From NCBI GenBank assembly GCA_949752795.1, contig OX457074.1, positions 3,547,527 through 3,611,526 on the forward strand: a DNA stretch of 64,000 nt, given 5' to 3'. The DNA is from Hyperoodon ampullatus. Lineage: Eukaryota; Chordata; Mammalia; Artiodactyla; Ziphiidae. The notes under the pieces are model-generated. The model made no database searches and had not been told where the DNA came from. It saw only the letters and a program-made list of their open reading frames with translations. Shown here piece after piece: positions 1-12,049 of the stretch. The stretch's first letter is position 1. Each line of letters begins with the position of its first letter. A program made the position numbers and the translations under genes.

Positions 1-541
1 CATACCCATCTCATGGAGTTGGGAGAATTAAATGAAATATGCATAGAAAGCACTCAGCAATTGTGTCAATTACCAGGTAGTTTTTGAGATGTGTTCTATG
101 AAACAGAAATGACCTGATTCAATGGCAGAGCCCAGGAATTCTAGCTCCAGTTCAGTATCTTTGGTCTCACTGATGAAAGCAACAGTTTCTCCATGGTGTC
201 CCAGGGATCTTGTGAATCTTTTTTATAACCCTTTTGCCTGCCTCATCCAATTCCTTTCCCATCCAATTCTTTTCTAATTATAACCATGCCTCATGTTCAG
301 AAAACTCAGGACAGGAAAATCTGAGTGTGTTTAACAGATACACCTAGGGTTCATTATTCATATTATAAAATAATTATTTGTTTTACAAGAGAATTAACCT
401 TTACAAAGTTAATTTCCTGTGTACATGCAAAACTGAATGCAGAATATAAAAACTTTACATACAGCTTAGAATCATAAAATTGTGAAACCTTAGAACCGAC
501 CTTTGAAACTATCTAGGCCAGTGGTTTTCATAATTTTATTG
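1..541. other. Intergenic, with a MIR remnant at the left edge
   Basis: The first 66 bases read like the 3' part of a MIR on the + strand (attaaatgaaatatgcat then aaagcactcagcaa). I see nothing recognisable from there to 541. Confidence 0.4.
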
Positions 542-560
542 TAGCAGCCCTATTTCTTTA

Positions 561-932
561 TTTCTTTCTTTATTTTTTTAAACATCTTTATTGGAGTATA
601 ATTGCTTTACAAAGGTGTGTTAGTTTCTGCTGTATAACAAAGTGAATCAGCTATACATATACATATGTTCCCATATCTCTTCCCTCTTGCATCTCCCTCC
701 CTCCCACCCTCCCTATCCCACCCCTCTAGGTGGTCACAAAGCACCAAGCAGATCTCCCTGTGCTATGAGGCTGCTTCCCACTAGCTATCTATTTTACCTT
801 TAGTAGTGTATACATGTCCATGCTGCTCTCTCACTTCGTCCCAGCTTACCCTTCCCCCTCCCAGTGTCCTCAAGTCCATTCTCTACATCTGTGTCTTTAT
901 TCCTGTCCTGCCCCTAGGTTCTTCAGGACCAT
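561..932 (-). mobile_element. LINE-1 3' end, minus strand
   Basis: 5'-truncated LINE-1 tail in reverse. It shows the reversed poly-A/AATAAA region (tctttattggagtata), the segment ccctctaggtggtcacaaagcacc and ctcacttcgtcccagcttaccc, which recur in the other LINE-1 copies here. It is flanked by an imperfect target-site duplication, tagcagccctatttcttta at 542-560 and tagcagccctgttccttta at 933-951. Confidence 0.88.
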
Positions 933-1212
933 TAGCAGCCCTGTTCCTTTAGAAGTCTGTCTTAGATTTCCTAGCTGCATGATGCAGAGGAAGGCAGAAT
1001 TAACTCGGTTAAACCAGGGATGGGGAAGAGGCAGCTCTCACTCCCTTAGCCTCCTGCTCTATCCCAGAAGCAGCTTCGGAACCCCTCCGAGGAACCCTAG
1101 GGCTTCTAGGAACATAAATTTGAGTTCCACTGATCTACCACAGCCATCTTACTCTACATTCCTTTCGTAAAACTTGATACTCCTGTATTTCTATTAATTC
1201 AACTGTCATTTT

Positions 1213-1420
1213 TTTTTTTTTTTTTTTTCGCGGTACGCGGGCCTCTCACTGTTGTGGCCTCTCCCATTGCGGAGCACAGGCTCCGGACGCGCACGCTCAG
1301 CGGCCATGGCTCACGGACCCAGCCGCTCCGCGGCATGTGGGATCTTCCTGGACCAGGGCACGAACCCGTGTCCCCTGCATCGGCAGGCGGACTCTCAACC
1401 ACTGCGCCACCAGGGAAGTC
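1213..1420 (-). mobile_element. CHR-type tRNA-derived SINE, minus strand
   Basis: Starts with a long T run (the reversed poly-A tail) and ends with the reversed head ccaccagggaagtc. The B-box complement is present at the usual place (gggcacgaacc). Target-site duplication ctgtcatttt at 1203-1212 and 1421-1430. GC-rich cetacean subfamily. Confidence 0.93.
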
Positions 1421-1619
1421 CTGTCATTTTCTTTTTAAAATTATAGGTTCTTTGAGGGCAAGAACCTTTTTGTTTAAATAAAAAAAAAATTCTTCGTGTG
1501 TTGCTCTGCATGTAAATGGAGTATTTAAGGTCTTGTTAAAGTCTTCCTGTTAGTGGCAGAAATGAACAGAAACTATTGTTATATATAAACACCCTTTATC
1601 AAATCTTTGAAAAGTGATT

Positions 1620-1790
1620 TCATAGAACCACTGAATTTTCAGCTTGAAGGGACCTTAGAGAATGTGTACTTTCTCATTTTCTGGATGTGGAAACTGGGGC
1701 CCAGATAAGTGATTCGGTTGATGTCATGCTGTAAGTTAAGAGCAGAGCTGGGACAAGAGTGCTAGACACCTGATTCTTGGATTAAGGCTG
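1620..1790 (-). repeat. MIR-like core SINE remnant
   Basis: Contains the diagnostic reverse-MIR sequence around ggatgtggaaactggggcccagataag and a following agagctgggacaagag. Old and diverged. Confidence 0.6.
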
Positions 1791-2844
1791 CTGCAACTTC
1801 TAACAAGAGGCTGCTCTTACACTAGTAGAATATTATAGATTTGTATTCCTGAAAACACTCGTCAGCTACCTACAGATCCCTTTCTTTTCTCAACAGTTAA
1901 TCCAGAGAACTATCTTAATGATCAAAGGCCCATGTTTTATTACATACATTTTTAAAAATTATAAAAGTAAAAATGGACTGACATAAGGAGATGTCCAGGA
2001 TATAGCAAATGGAAATGCAAGTATTATATGTGGGATGATCCCATTTTGTTTAAAGCTTAGGTTATTTCTCTAAGGTAGCTGAACATATTTTTCTATCACA
2101 CATGACTCAAGTATCTAATGAACATTCAAGTATCTAATGATGTGATAACCACACCTGTTAATTTATATCAGTTGACATTGGTGCATGACTATAAGAACTG
2201 TAAGAGGTTTTTATTTACTTTATCTTATTACAGTTACCATTGCACAGTGTTGCACAGTATATATGCATCATAATTTATTTACCCAATCCTCTTTTGACAA
2301 CATTTAGGTTATCTCCAATTTTTCAACAAGCTGCAGTGGAATTCCTCACACAAACATCCTTTTGCAGAGCACAGCATTTTTGTGGGACAAATTCTTAGAA
2401 GTGGAACTGCTGGATCAAATTTTGAGATACTGTATGGTATTTATTCTCAGGTTTTTCTTTTGCTGCTGAGACTAAAATGAATAAACCCCAGCATCCATAT
2501 ATAACTTTGTAGTTTACCAGGGCTTTCACAAACAGGATGTTACTTGAACTTTTTAACAACTCGTGTGGGTTTACAGATGAGGAATATGAGGTTTAGATAA
2601 GTTAAGTAATTTGCCCAAGTCATTTAGTTAGGGAAGGTGGAGCCAGATTTGAAAACTAGGTCTTCTCACTCCAGGTGTAGGGCCAAAAGTCCCCAATGAA
2701 AATACAGAAACTGGGGCATAGACATCATCTGGCCTTCACCTTAAAATCACCTTAATACCTTAAAATCATCCTGAGAGCGATTCAGTTGTATCCCCAGAAA
2801 CAACCACTGCCACAGTCTCCTGTGGTGAGAAGAGGTTCAAAAGC
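1791..2844. repeat. Intergenic; old LINE-1 fragment and MIR remnant
   Basis: 2240-2420 resembles an antisense old LINE-1 3' region (ttaggttatctccaattttt, then agaagtggaactgctggatca). 2560-2680 resembles a reverse MIR (acagatgaggaatatgaggt, then agttaagtaatttgccca). Nothing gene-like is seen. Confidence 0.5.
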
Positions 2845-2854
2845 GTATTGATGA

Positions 2855-3102
2855 GGGACTTCCCTGGTGGTCCAGTGGGTAAGACTCCACGCTCCCCATG
2901 CAGGGGGCCCGGGTTCGATCCCTGGTCAGGAAACTAGATTCTGCATGCGTGCTGCAACTAAGAGTCCGTGTGCCACAACTAAGAAGTCTGCATCCTGCAA
3001 CTAAAAGATCCTGGATACCGCAACTAAGGATCCCGAGTGCAGCAGCTAAGACCTGGCTCAGCCGAAATAAATACATAAATATTAACAACAACAAAAAAAA
3101 GA
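2855..3102 (+). mobile_element. tRNA-derived SINE (CHR-2/Bov-tA-like), plus strand
   Basis: Head gggacttccctggtggtcca, B-box-like gggttcgatccctgg, body with repeated gcaactaag units and an A-rich tail. Target-site duplication gtattgatga at 2845-2854 and 3103-3112. Confidence 0.92.
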
Positions 3103-3465
3103 GTATTGATGAAACCATTTGTGCCCTAGATATAGAGGAGAGGAGAAGCCCTAAGATTTGCTAACTAGACTCACTGGACAGGCCTTTGTGAGAGAAGAGG
3201 GGTAAGTGTGTGTGGCGGGGGTGGTGGTGCAGCATAAGGCACTTTTTCTTCTGGAGACAGAGGACTCTGCTCTGCTGCATTTCAACTTGCTAGTGGGTTT
3301 CTAGCATGGGCTGGGGCCCAATAAATAGCTCTGACAGTAAAGTTGTCCTTGTGCAAACATCCCTTTTTCCTGTCCACGCAAACTACTTACTGATGCTAAA
3401 GCAATTAAGTCTTATTTGGTTTAATAGACATTTGACGGGCACCTACCGTGTGTAAGGCCCTGAGG

Positions 3466-3846
3466 ATGTTGACTTAGTTCGGGCTGCTATAACATAATAC
3501 CATAAACTAGGCAGCATAAACAACAGACATTTGTTTCTTATGGTTCTGGAGGCTGGAAGTCCAAGATCAGGGTGCCAGCATAGTGAGGTTCCTGGTGAGA
3601 GTCCTCTTCCTGGTTTACAGACGGCTGCCGTCTCCTTGCTGTATCCTCCTCACATGGCCAAGGAAAAAAGGTTTCAGTTTCTCTTCCATTTTATAAAGGC
3701 ATTATATCCCAACATTGGGGCCCCACCCCCATGACCTAATTTAACCCTGATTACCTCCCAAATGCCCACTTCCAAATACCGTTATATTGGGGATTAGGGT
3801 TCCAACATATGAATGGGTGTGGGGCACAAACATTCAGTCCACAGCA
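3466..3846 (-). mobile_element. MLT1-type LTR (ERVL-MaLR), minus strand
   Basis: Begins gacttagttcgggctgctat, with ggttctggaggctggaagtc in the middle and a near-terminal acaaacattcagtccacag. This is the reverse complement of the MLT1 LTR pattern (gtttgaatgt... to ...cagcccgaa...). It is solitary and non-coding. Assignment to the MLT1 group is from memory. Confidence 0.8.
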
Positions 3847-3989
3847 GATGGGAGACTAGCAGTGCACAGAGGTGTCTGCCAAAAGACTAGGGGGTCTTCT
3901 GTAGCACCTCCATTCTCAGTCACCCAACTCTACCCAACCCTAGATCTCTTGGGAGAAGAAGCTGGTTTGGTGGGAGGAGAGCTAGCAAA

Positions 3990-4720
3990 GGCCTGTCTTG
4001 TCACACCACCGCCATGGACCGGCGGCTGTGAGGGGGCCTCGGCAACCTTTCAGGCCTGGGCTATCTCTGGCTCGGTCTCCTCTTCTGAGACCCTGTCTCC
4101 AAGCTGCATATTATGCTAGTAGGACCCAGAGAGATTTATTTGGTGACCTTTCAGGATGCGGCATCCAAGCAGGGGTAGGGAGCAAGTCAGCTCCGAAGTG
4201 GTTAATTTTACTGGCTCTTAAATTGATGAGCGGTGGGACGTCAGTCTGAAATGAACTCGCCTTGTTCGAAGGGGTTCTAAGACAGCGGAACTCAATCAGC
4301 AGCGGGCCGCACGGTTCAAGGCTGCAATTCATCCCCCGTGCCTCTGAAAAATGGGAGGTGACAGTTCATTTTGCCAGTGACAGTCTGTCGGTCTCGCTCG
4401 CTGCTTCTCCTGTCGATTGCCTGGCTGAAGTGAAGTGCAGCTCCAAGACACCCTCGTTTGGTATTCCCCTCAGCTGAACAGGATGGTCCCAGGACCCAAG
4501 GTGTGCAAATCTTACTCTAGCCCCGCAGCTTGTCTTCTTCCCCTCTTCATGCATGCACGAAATGCCCATACATGATTGCGGGTCCCAGGAGCCACCTTCC
4601 CACTTCCTAGGCCTCACCTTTACTTCCAACTTCCACTTCCGGCAGACTGGGTTTCCTCCTCCCTTCGGGACCTTGTATTGTAGAACAAAGCCATCCTGCT
4701 CAGAGGGCTTCCAGCTTCCT
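3990..4720. promoter_or_regulatory. Repeat-free stretch, candidate conserved non-coding element
   Basis: No repeat is recognisable here and CpG density is higher than in the neighbourhood (for example gaactcgccttgttcgaagg and gtctgtcggtctcgctcgct). A CRE-like gacgtcag is at about 4238 and a paired ttaatttta/ttaaattga stretch lies just before it. A role as an enhancer is inference only; conservation was not tested. Confidence 0.3.
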
Positions 4721-5018
4721 GACAGAGGACTAAGGGCAAGGTGAGGTATGGACATGGGTGTGGAGAAGTTGCTGCTGCCAGTGGGGGCATGGAGGGAAAA
4801 CAGATACACTCAGCAGGGCACTGCCTTCCCCACCAGGGCCTCAGCTTTTGAGGAAACTCCTGAACAAGGGCAGAGAGAGAGAGGAAGGAGAAAGGGAGGT
4901 GACCCTGTGATGCATGCACTTGATCCGGGACTGCACTCCTTCCCCAGTACTTTCTACTTCCCTTAAAAAAAAAAAAAAGAATTAGAGCTCATGTATCTTT
5001 GTTAACTTTCCTCATTTT

Positions 5019-5232
5019 TTTTTTTTTTTTTTTTTTTTTTGCGGTATGTGGGCCTCTCACTGTTGTGGCCTCTCCCGTTGCGGAGCACAGGCTCCGGACA
5101 CGCAGGCTCAATGGCCATGGCTCATGGGCCAAGCCGCTCCGCGGCATGTGGGATCCTCCCAGACCGGGGCACGAACCCGTGTCCCCTGCATCGGCAGGCG
5201 GACTCTCAACCACTGCGCCACCAGGGAAGCCC
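5019..5232 (-). mobile_element. CHR-type tRNA-derived SINE, minus strand
   Basis: Long T tail at the left and reversed head ccaccagggaagcc at the right. Perfect 16-bp target-site duplication taactttcctcatttt at 5003-5018 and 5233-5248, so it is fairly young. Confidence 0.94.
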
Positions 5233-5329
5233 TAACTTTCCTCATTTTGATAACTGGTGTTATCTAAGGAAATATCCTCATTCTTAGGAAATACTACTGA
5301 AGTATTCACGGGAAAAGGAGCATTATATC

Positions 5330-5515
5330 TGAAATTTACTCTCAGATGGTTTGGAAAAAATATGTAAATTTACATAAATAGAAAACAGTAAAGCCAACGT
5401 GACAAAAGCTAACAATTGATGAGTCTAGGTAAATGGTATACAAGAATTCTAGTACTGGGGTACCTAAACTTTTCTGTAAGTTTGAAATTAATTCAAAATA
5501 AAAAGTATTAAAAAA
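5330..5515 (+). mobile_element. Old LINE-1 (L1M) 3' end, plus strand
   Basis: Resembles the terminal part of L1M elements: tgatgagtctaggtaaatgg, cttttctgtaagtttgaaa, then aattcaaaataaaaag and an A-rich end. Confidence 0.6.
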
Positions 5516-5534
5516 AAAGCCAAGAGACTTACCT

Positions 5535-6350
5535 TCAGCACTTCCTCAATAAGCGTTCGTTTAGAACCTACGATGCACCAGGCACAGTAAGTGCTGAGGA
5601 TACAGTGGTGAACATGATAGGAAAGGTCTGGGTCCTCAGGGAGGGTTGGGAGGGAAGACAGGTGGTAGACAGGTAGTTACAGATGGGACTTGAGTTTTGA
5701 ATGGTAGGTCTTAGTGCTACAGGAACGTATGAGAAGGAAACCAGCTAGCCTGGAGAGCCAAGGATGGTTACCAGAAGAAATGATGTTTAAGTTGAGACTT
5801 GAAGCATGAGTAAGGGTCAGCTGAATGAAGGGTAGGGGGAAGAGTGTTGCAGAGGGAGGGAACAGCACATGTGGAAAAATGAAAGTGGGAGTGGGTGTGT
5901 CTCAATGAGAAACTGAAAGAAGTCTGCTACTGAAGATGACAGAGAGTAAGAGGACCATTTGGCAGAGGAGATAAGCAAGAGGTCAAGCATGGTCGGGGGG
6001 ATGGGGACATATTAGCCGTATTGAGGGGTTTGGAAGCATAATATTGGGAGACTACTAAAGTTTTAATTAGTGAAGGACATAAGCAGATTTTTTAAAAAAG
6101 AGATCACTGGCTATAATGGGGAAAATAGGTTGACAGGGTATAAGACTAGGGGGCTGCAAGATGAGAGGTGATGGTGGCTTGGAACAGGAGAGAAGGCAGC
6201 AGGGCTGGAGAGAAGTGGAGAGTTTGAAAGATATTTAGCAGGTGGAATTGGCAGAGGGAGAAAGAAGAATGAATGACCCCCAAGCTTCTAGATTGGGCAA
6301 TTGGATTATCCACAGTACCATTTACTGACCTGGGGAAGATGGGAGGAGAG
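5535..6350 (+). repeat. Ancient interspersed repeat, family uncertain
   Basis: Opens with a pattern common in mammalian repeats (acctacgatgcaccaggcac, then gctgaggatacagtggtgaa). It continues with agatcactggctataatgg and ggtgatggtggcttggaaca. Probably an old LINE of the L2/L3/CR1 kind, but I am not sure of the name. A further part of what looks like the same family is at 12050-13080. Confidence 0.45.
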
Positions 6351-6439
6351 GGAGAGCTGGCTAAGAAGGGGCCAGTTGTTATCTTTGTGAAATCTGGGTC
6401 TACCCTGGACATATCACAACCAAAAAAATGTAACACCTA

Positions 6440-9375
6440 GTAAAGCAGAGTCCCAGACAGGCTGGAACTAAGGCTCCAGTGAGTGAACAGAGTAAGGATC
6501 TAAACCCCTGTCTGACCACACCCCTGATTTTCAAGGGCCCAGAAGTCCTGTAAGAGAGAATTTGAACATCTTCTATTGTGATTTAGGCATATTCAGGCAG
6601 CTCTGTAGGGAGCTGTGATGGATAGATTGCTTTACCTGTTCAACAACTCTACCCACCTTTAGAAACAGCGATCTGTGTTGTCTAGGAATTTCTTCTCCCT
6701 CATTTCCACTCATGTGGTTTCTGTAGGAACTGCTATGTTCTTACATAACACTGCCCCCATGACCACAACTGACCTGGGTTAGGCCAATGAGAGCCGTTCT
6801 ATGGCCTAAGAAACAATGGAATCCAGGGGCCCAAAGACAAGCTGCATTTAAGGCCTGCCTTCCATGTTCAGTTATTCAAGGCTTCCTTGGAATCTTGGTG
6901 ACAATTAATTTCTTTTTTTTTTTTTCTGCCTAAGGCTATTTGATTTGGGTTTCTGTCTCATCCAATCAATCATCCATGGGACCCTTAAAGAAGCCGGGTT
7001 GTTGGAAAGAAAAGGAGACTGCTGAGAGAAAGAAAATCACAAAAGTAAGGATGGAGTCGGCAGATGGGCCACACTCAGTGACAAACTTTGAGTGGAAGGC
7101 AGCATATGGTTATTCTTAAGCCCTCCTGACCCAGCCCTGGCAGGTACTGAAGTCTCTGTCAGGTGAAGGGTAAGCAAGGCCACACCTTATGGGCAGCATA
7201 GCAAAAGTAGGCACTTTTCAAAATGAGCCAAGGGACAAATAAGAACCAATGGGTTGGCAGAGGCAGAAGTGATGCAAATCATGAAATAACCCTGGAAATA
7301 TCAAGAAGACTCAAGAAAGGAGAAAGACGGACTGAGATCATCACATTTGAGAGATGGGGACTATGATCCAGTGGTCTTAGGGACAGATTGTTAAAGTGAT
7401 CTCACCTGGTAGTACCTGGGAACCCACACTAAAACTTATTAGTACAAAGAGAAGCCACTGAGGAAGACCAGATCTGAGCCAGGAGTTTCGTAAAGTTGAC
7501 CAAAGATGGAAGATTCCAGAGGTCAATGATCAAAGCTCCTAGGGAAAAAATTCTGAAATAAGCATTGCTTGCCTTCAGATCCCTTTCGTTCTCCATCCTT
7601 CCTTGGTACCCAATCCCTCAAGTTGATTTTAATATTAATACTTACTTTCTAATATTCACCCAGGCCTGAATTCTCTTCTCTTGGGTAACGCTGAGTGTCC
7701 CAGATATTTCTTGCTTTCATGTCCTATCAAAATTTACCTGCCTGTATCCTATATCAGCCCCTGAAGACAGCCGCTAATCTGATAAACTGATGTGTACTAA
7801 TGGGATAAAGAGTGAGAATGGAGCAACATGTTAGCCCTGCCAGGTAATTCATATCTTATTTATTTACGAATTCTTACTACCTGACACTGTTCCTGGAACA
7901 CACCAGGTATTCAGTTCATGTCTGCTTAAGTGAAATAGATGGAGTATGCTTCTTTTCTGGAGGCAATACCTTACTCAAAGTTAAGGCTCTCCCTCATGGT
8001 AAGAATTTCAAGTACTGTAATAACCTATAAGGGAAAAGAGTCTGAAAAAGAAATCATGGATTTCTGGATGTTAGAGCTGAAAGGAACCTTATTTCCTCAT
8101 GTACAGTTGAGGAAGTGGGTCCTTTAATAAAAAGAAAAGATAATCAAATTACCTGTCCTAGATGATTTAGTTACCAGAAGACATGATGCCAAACCAGATA
8201 TTCTCTTGGAGTTCCTATAAACTCCATTATTCTTTGGTTTCATGATTCTGTTTTGGACACTAACCTATAAAGCCTCTGAACAATCAGACTCATGCTCCTC
8301 TCAGTGGCCTGAGAGAAACAGTGTGGATTGGGTGGGGATAATTGTTTGGAAGCCCATGGTCCTGTCACTTAACTATTTTCTTATCCAGAATCTTCCCTCG
8401 TTTGGCATCAGCTAACATAGGAAGTGGTAATGCTATTATCTGTAGATTCAGCCAAATCACCATTTCCTGATTCTAATGTTCAACAACCACTTTTGAATCC
8501 TCCCCTCACTTCCTCTCTGCTTCAGTTTGAGGTTCAAAAGCCTTCAGGAAGCAAATTAGTACTCAGCTGAGCAGAATGGGGCCCCGACACCCTTGTGGTT
8601 CAGCTGTTCGTTAATTTGCTGTAACTCAGGTACATCCCTTCTCCAGTCTGGACCTCAGTTTTTCACTATAAGCTACAGGGTTTCTCAAGTCCCTTCTAGC
8701 TCTGAAATCTAAGATTCTTTGATGAGATTCTGAAAGGAGAATTTTATGAACCAGCTCCTTTTGGAAAGAAAAATGTGTCATACAGCTCTATGAATCTCTT
8801 CTTAGCCCAAAGCTTGTTTTTTTTTCAGAGCACTATACTGAAACCGTGAAAGAAATCAGAAAAGCAGGAAGACTGGCAGTGTCTGCCAGTGTCTCATATG
8901 ATTTGGTAAATGGACTCAGAGGATGCCAGCATCAAAGTGGCCAGAGCAGCTCTTTGCCAAGGCTGAGTGGTTGTCAAGGGAAGAGGCTGTGGGCTCCTCC
9001 TTTGATACTGCTACATTCCTCTCCAAGCCTCTGTTTTCCATCAGTTTAGCATGAACTGGTCTCCTACTCTGGGCCAGCTTGGAAGGAATTGTATCCTGGT
9101 TTTGTTTCCAAATCAGTATGGAGGTGAGGAAGTCCTGTTGAGGCTCTCCAATGGTGATCATCACACTCTCTGTTTTTAACCATAGAATTAGGGTTAGAAG
9201 CCCTAGTAACTAGCACTGTTGAGATGGAAAACTCACTTCCTGGGGCAGGGTTCCACTGGGCATTGTAGAGTGAGAACTATTAAGCCTATCCTATTAAGCA
9301 TAATTGGGTACCATCTTCTCCTGGGGACTCTGGAAGCCCTCAGCCTTCTCTTCCTCAGGCATTTTCTCCTGGTGG
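6440..9375. other. Intergenic, no gene recognised
   Basis: Mostly unique sequence with faint MIR-like pieces at about 8030-8110 (ggatgttagagctgaaagga) and 8640-8735 (cccttctagctctgaaatct). Short open frames show no recognisable protein. Confidence 0.5.
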
Positions 9376-9379
9376 TAAG

Positions 9380-9480
9380 ATGTTGAAAGTTGGAGGTTAA
9401 ATGACTTGCCCAAAATCACACTGTTGGTGGCAGAGCAGAGATGAAAACCTCAGCCAATCTTCCAAATCCTTAATCTGGCT
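9380..9480 (-). repeat. MIR remnant, minus strand
   Basis: Reverse MIR signature: aggttaaatgacttgcccaa, then atcacactgttggtggcaga. Confidence 0.65.
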
Positions 9481-9489
9481 CTTATGGGA

Positions 9490-10430
9490 CCCTGACACAG
9501 CTGCTCCTCATAAAAGGGACAGTCGTACCTCCTGAGGACACTGGGCAGGGATGCCAGGTATTGATGTGACTGCCGTTCCAGCCCCCAGTGACCTTTTACA
9601 TCCTGCAGCCTGCTCAGACTGTGGAGGAAGCAGCTCTGGAGCAGTGGGGGTTGCCATATGCAGAGCTGCCCCGGCGAAGATAACAGGTTGTCTGTCATGT
9701 ACGAAGCCTATGTATGGCCCAGACCACAGAGCTTCCATCGGAGGAGAAATTAAACCTGTCTCACATACCAATCCCAGTGCTCTGATTACATTTACAGAGG
9801 TCATGGCCTGCATTCTGTCACCATGGAAACCTCTCATGCTGCCAGTGTTGTCTGTGTGTGTGGTTGATATTTAAAGGCAAAGTCACAGGCCCCATTGCCC
9901 AACTATCAGCTGCCAGGGGCAATCGCTCTCCTTCACCAGCCTGACTCCTGGTGCTTCATCCAAGAGATAAGAGGAAGAGGAAGAGATGGGGAAAAGGGCC
10001 CACCTGTCTCTAACAGGCAGGCCTCCAGTAGAGCCAGGTTTGCAGGGAGGGGGCTCTGGGATGGCGGTGCTGGTATCGCAGTTGTGGGGGAACCAAAAAG
10101 CATCCCGACTTTGTCAGAATACAAGCATCTTCTCACAGGCATATGAGCCCACTGTTAAGTACAGCCCTTCTTTCTCTAATAACTTCCAAGTCGTGAGCAC
10201 ATTTCAGAGCAGCCAGATGGAGCTGGGGAAGGCCCCTCTGCCTGAGTGCCCTTGGTGGTTTCGATTTTGCACATCTGGTAGCTGTGTGAATTGTGCTGAT
10301 AACAATACCATTTATGAAGGATCCCTGCTTCTTCCAAAGACCCCACAGCACTGTCCTGGAAAAAGCTACCAGGGGAGTGACTTATCAGGAGTCCCAGGTG
10401 TTGGAAGAGGTAAATAACACCTGATTCAAC
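9490..10430. promoter_or_regulatory. Repeat-free stretch, candidate conserved non-coding element
   Basis: Unique sequence with no repeat signature. It contains a GATA-type agataacaggt at about 9679, a ctgattacattta at about 9780 and gtggttgatatttaaagg at about 9861. Overlapping frames of 80-140 codons on both strands show no recognisable domain. The regulatory role is inference. Confidence 0.3.
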
Positions 10431-10934
10431 AGAGTAAGAAAAGAACACAAGTGCTGACTCGGCTTGTGACCATCAATTTTTTCTTTAGTCTCAAGACAAT
10501 TATTTCCACACCACTGAATGGAGTGTAGAGAACACCAGCACCTTAACAGGCTGGGAGCAGAGGCTGTTTAGAGGAGATTTGAAGCACTGTGGGCATAAAA
10601 TGAACACGAATATTCTGCAATATGCATCTTACAACTTGTCATTAAGTGGATGGCCTCAATGATGTGATGCAACAGGCTTTGATTGGAATATTGAGCTCTG
10701 AGAAAGGAAATTCTGCATCAATAGTCTCACGATGTGGAATATCACATATTACTCAATAAGACATGCCATTGTATTGATAGTGCATATGCTAAAAAGTACA
10801 GCAGTGGATAATAATAGCTTGACTCTCCACAAGGTACTTTTCTTTAGGAATTTACAGCCACTCCCTGAAGCTTCTCAATGTCCTTGTGGGTGGAACACGG
10901 CATATCCTGAAATTACAACTAGGGAAATGGGGTG

Positions 10935-11127
10935 AATCTATTTGATTTAATTTCCTCTTTATTTTCTCTTACATTTTCTTTCTATTTCTCAATTTCTTTA
11001 CTTTTTCATCCAGTTTCTCATTCACTTTCTTCGTTTCCATTTTTCTTGCTTGCTTGTTTTATCCCTAGTCCATCACCCCTCCCTGTCAAACACCCCCCCC
11101 CCCACCACCACCACACACACACACACT
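10935..11127. repeat. Pyrimidine-rich low-complexity tract with C and CA runs
   Basis: A T/C-rich stretch ending in a run of about 12 C, then ccaccaccacca and a short CA repeat. Confidence 0.85.
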
Positions 11128-11644
11128 GCTTTCTGTAGAGCTCAGCCCTGCTGGCAGCCCTACAGACTAAAGAGGCTACCGACTCCTGGGATATAAGCTG
11201 CCTTCTGATTGGTTCTTTCTGGGGTCTGTATTTATAGCGGAAACTTGATTTCTGCAGTGAGTGAAAAGAGGAGTTAATATCTCATGCCTTCCAGACGAAG
11301 GTTTTCCCCATGTGGTTCAGAAGCACTGCAAGTATTCCAGAATAGATAGGGCAGGGAGGAAATCTTTGGAGGTGGGCAGGGAGAACTGCAGGCTGATCAT
11401 CCCGATGCGTTACAGCCCGGTGCCAAGGAAGCCAAGGCCACTCTTTCCACCTTTTTAAGGGCAAGTTTGCTTCATAAAGAGGAAAAGCTCTCATCCTTGG
11501 AGACCAATGACACACATATCTCAGCCAGTCACTCCTCAAATATATCTTTAGTGAGCAAGGAGGTTCAAATGAGAGATTACGGATGATTCAGTATATATAT
11601 AGGCATTAAGCACCTCCCAGGACTAGGGGAATGAATGCAGAGAT

Positions 11645-11885
11645 CATAATAATTGCTAATGTATGTGAATCATCTACCATGTTGCAGGCAGTTATAAACA
11701 CAATATATATTAGCTCTTTGAATCCTCACAACAACCTTGAAAATACTAATAGTGTTGCCATTTTACAGATAGGGAAATTGAGGTATGGAGAGGATAAGTA
11801 GCTTGACCAAGGTCACAGTAGGCAAGTGGCAGATGTGAGCAGAGAACTGCCTGACTTCAGGGCCACTATACTCTATCACCTCTTT
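11645..11885 (-). repeat. MIR, minus strand
   Basis: Near full-length reverse MIR: tttgaatcctcacaacaacc, ttttacagatagggaaattg, then tagcttgaccaaggtcacag. Confidence 0.8.
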
Positions 11886-12049
11886 GGTGGGGTCAGGATT
11901 ATGCTTTGGGATGTGTATTCTGAATATGGATGAAGAGTGGCATGTGATAATGGGGAGATTGGATGCTGAGGGTTGGATTAAAAGCCATTTCAGTACCACA
12001 TCTCAACAAAGATAATGAGAACCCAACCCAGAGTGGTGACACTCAGGAT

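Noticed and set aside
1199..1402. Recurrent short frame containing ADAGDTGSCPG, seen at several places, as a gene family
   Set aside because: It is the tRNA-derived SINE translated in one frame; each occurrence coincides with a SINE copy with target-site duplications.
9986..10417. 143-codon frame in the upstream unique block as a coding exon
   Set aside because: Frames of similar length exist on both strands here, none has a recognisable domain, and there is no supporting splice structure.
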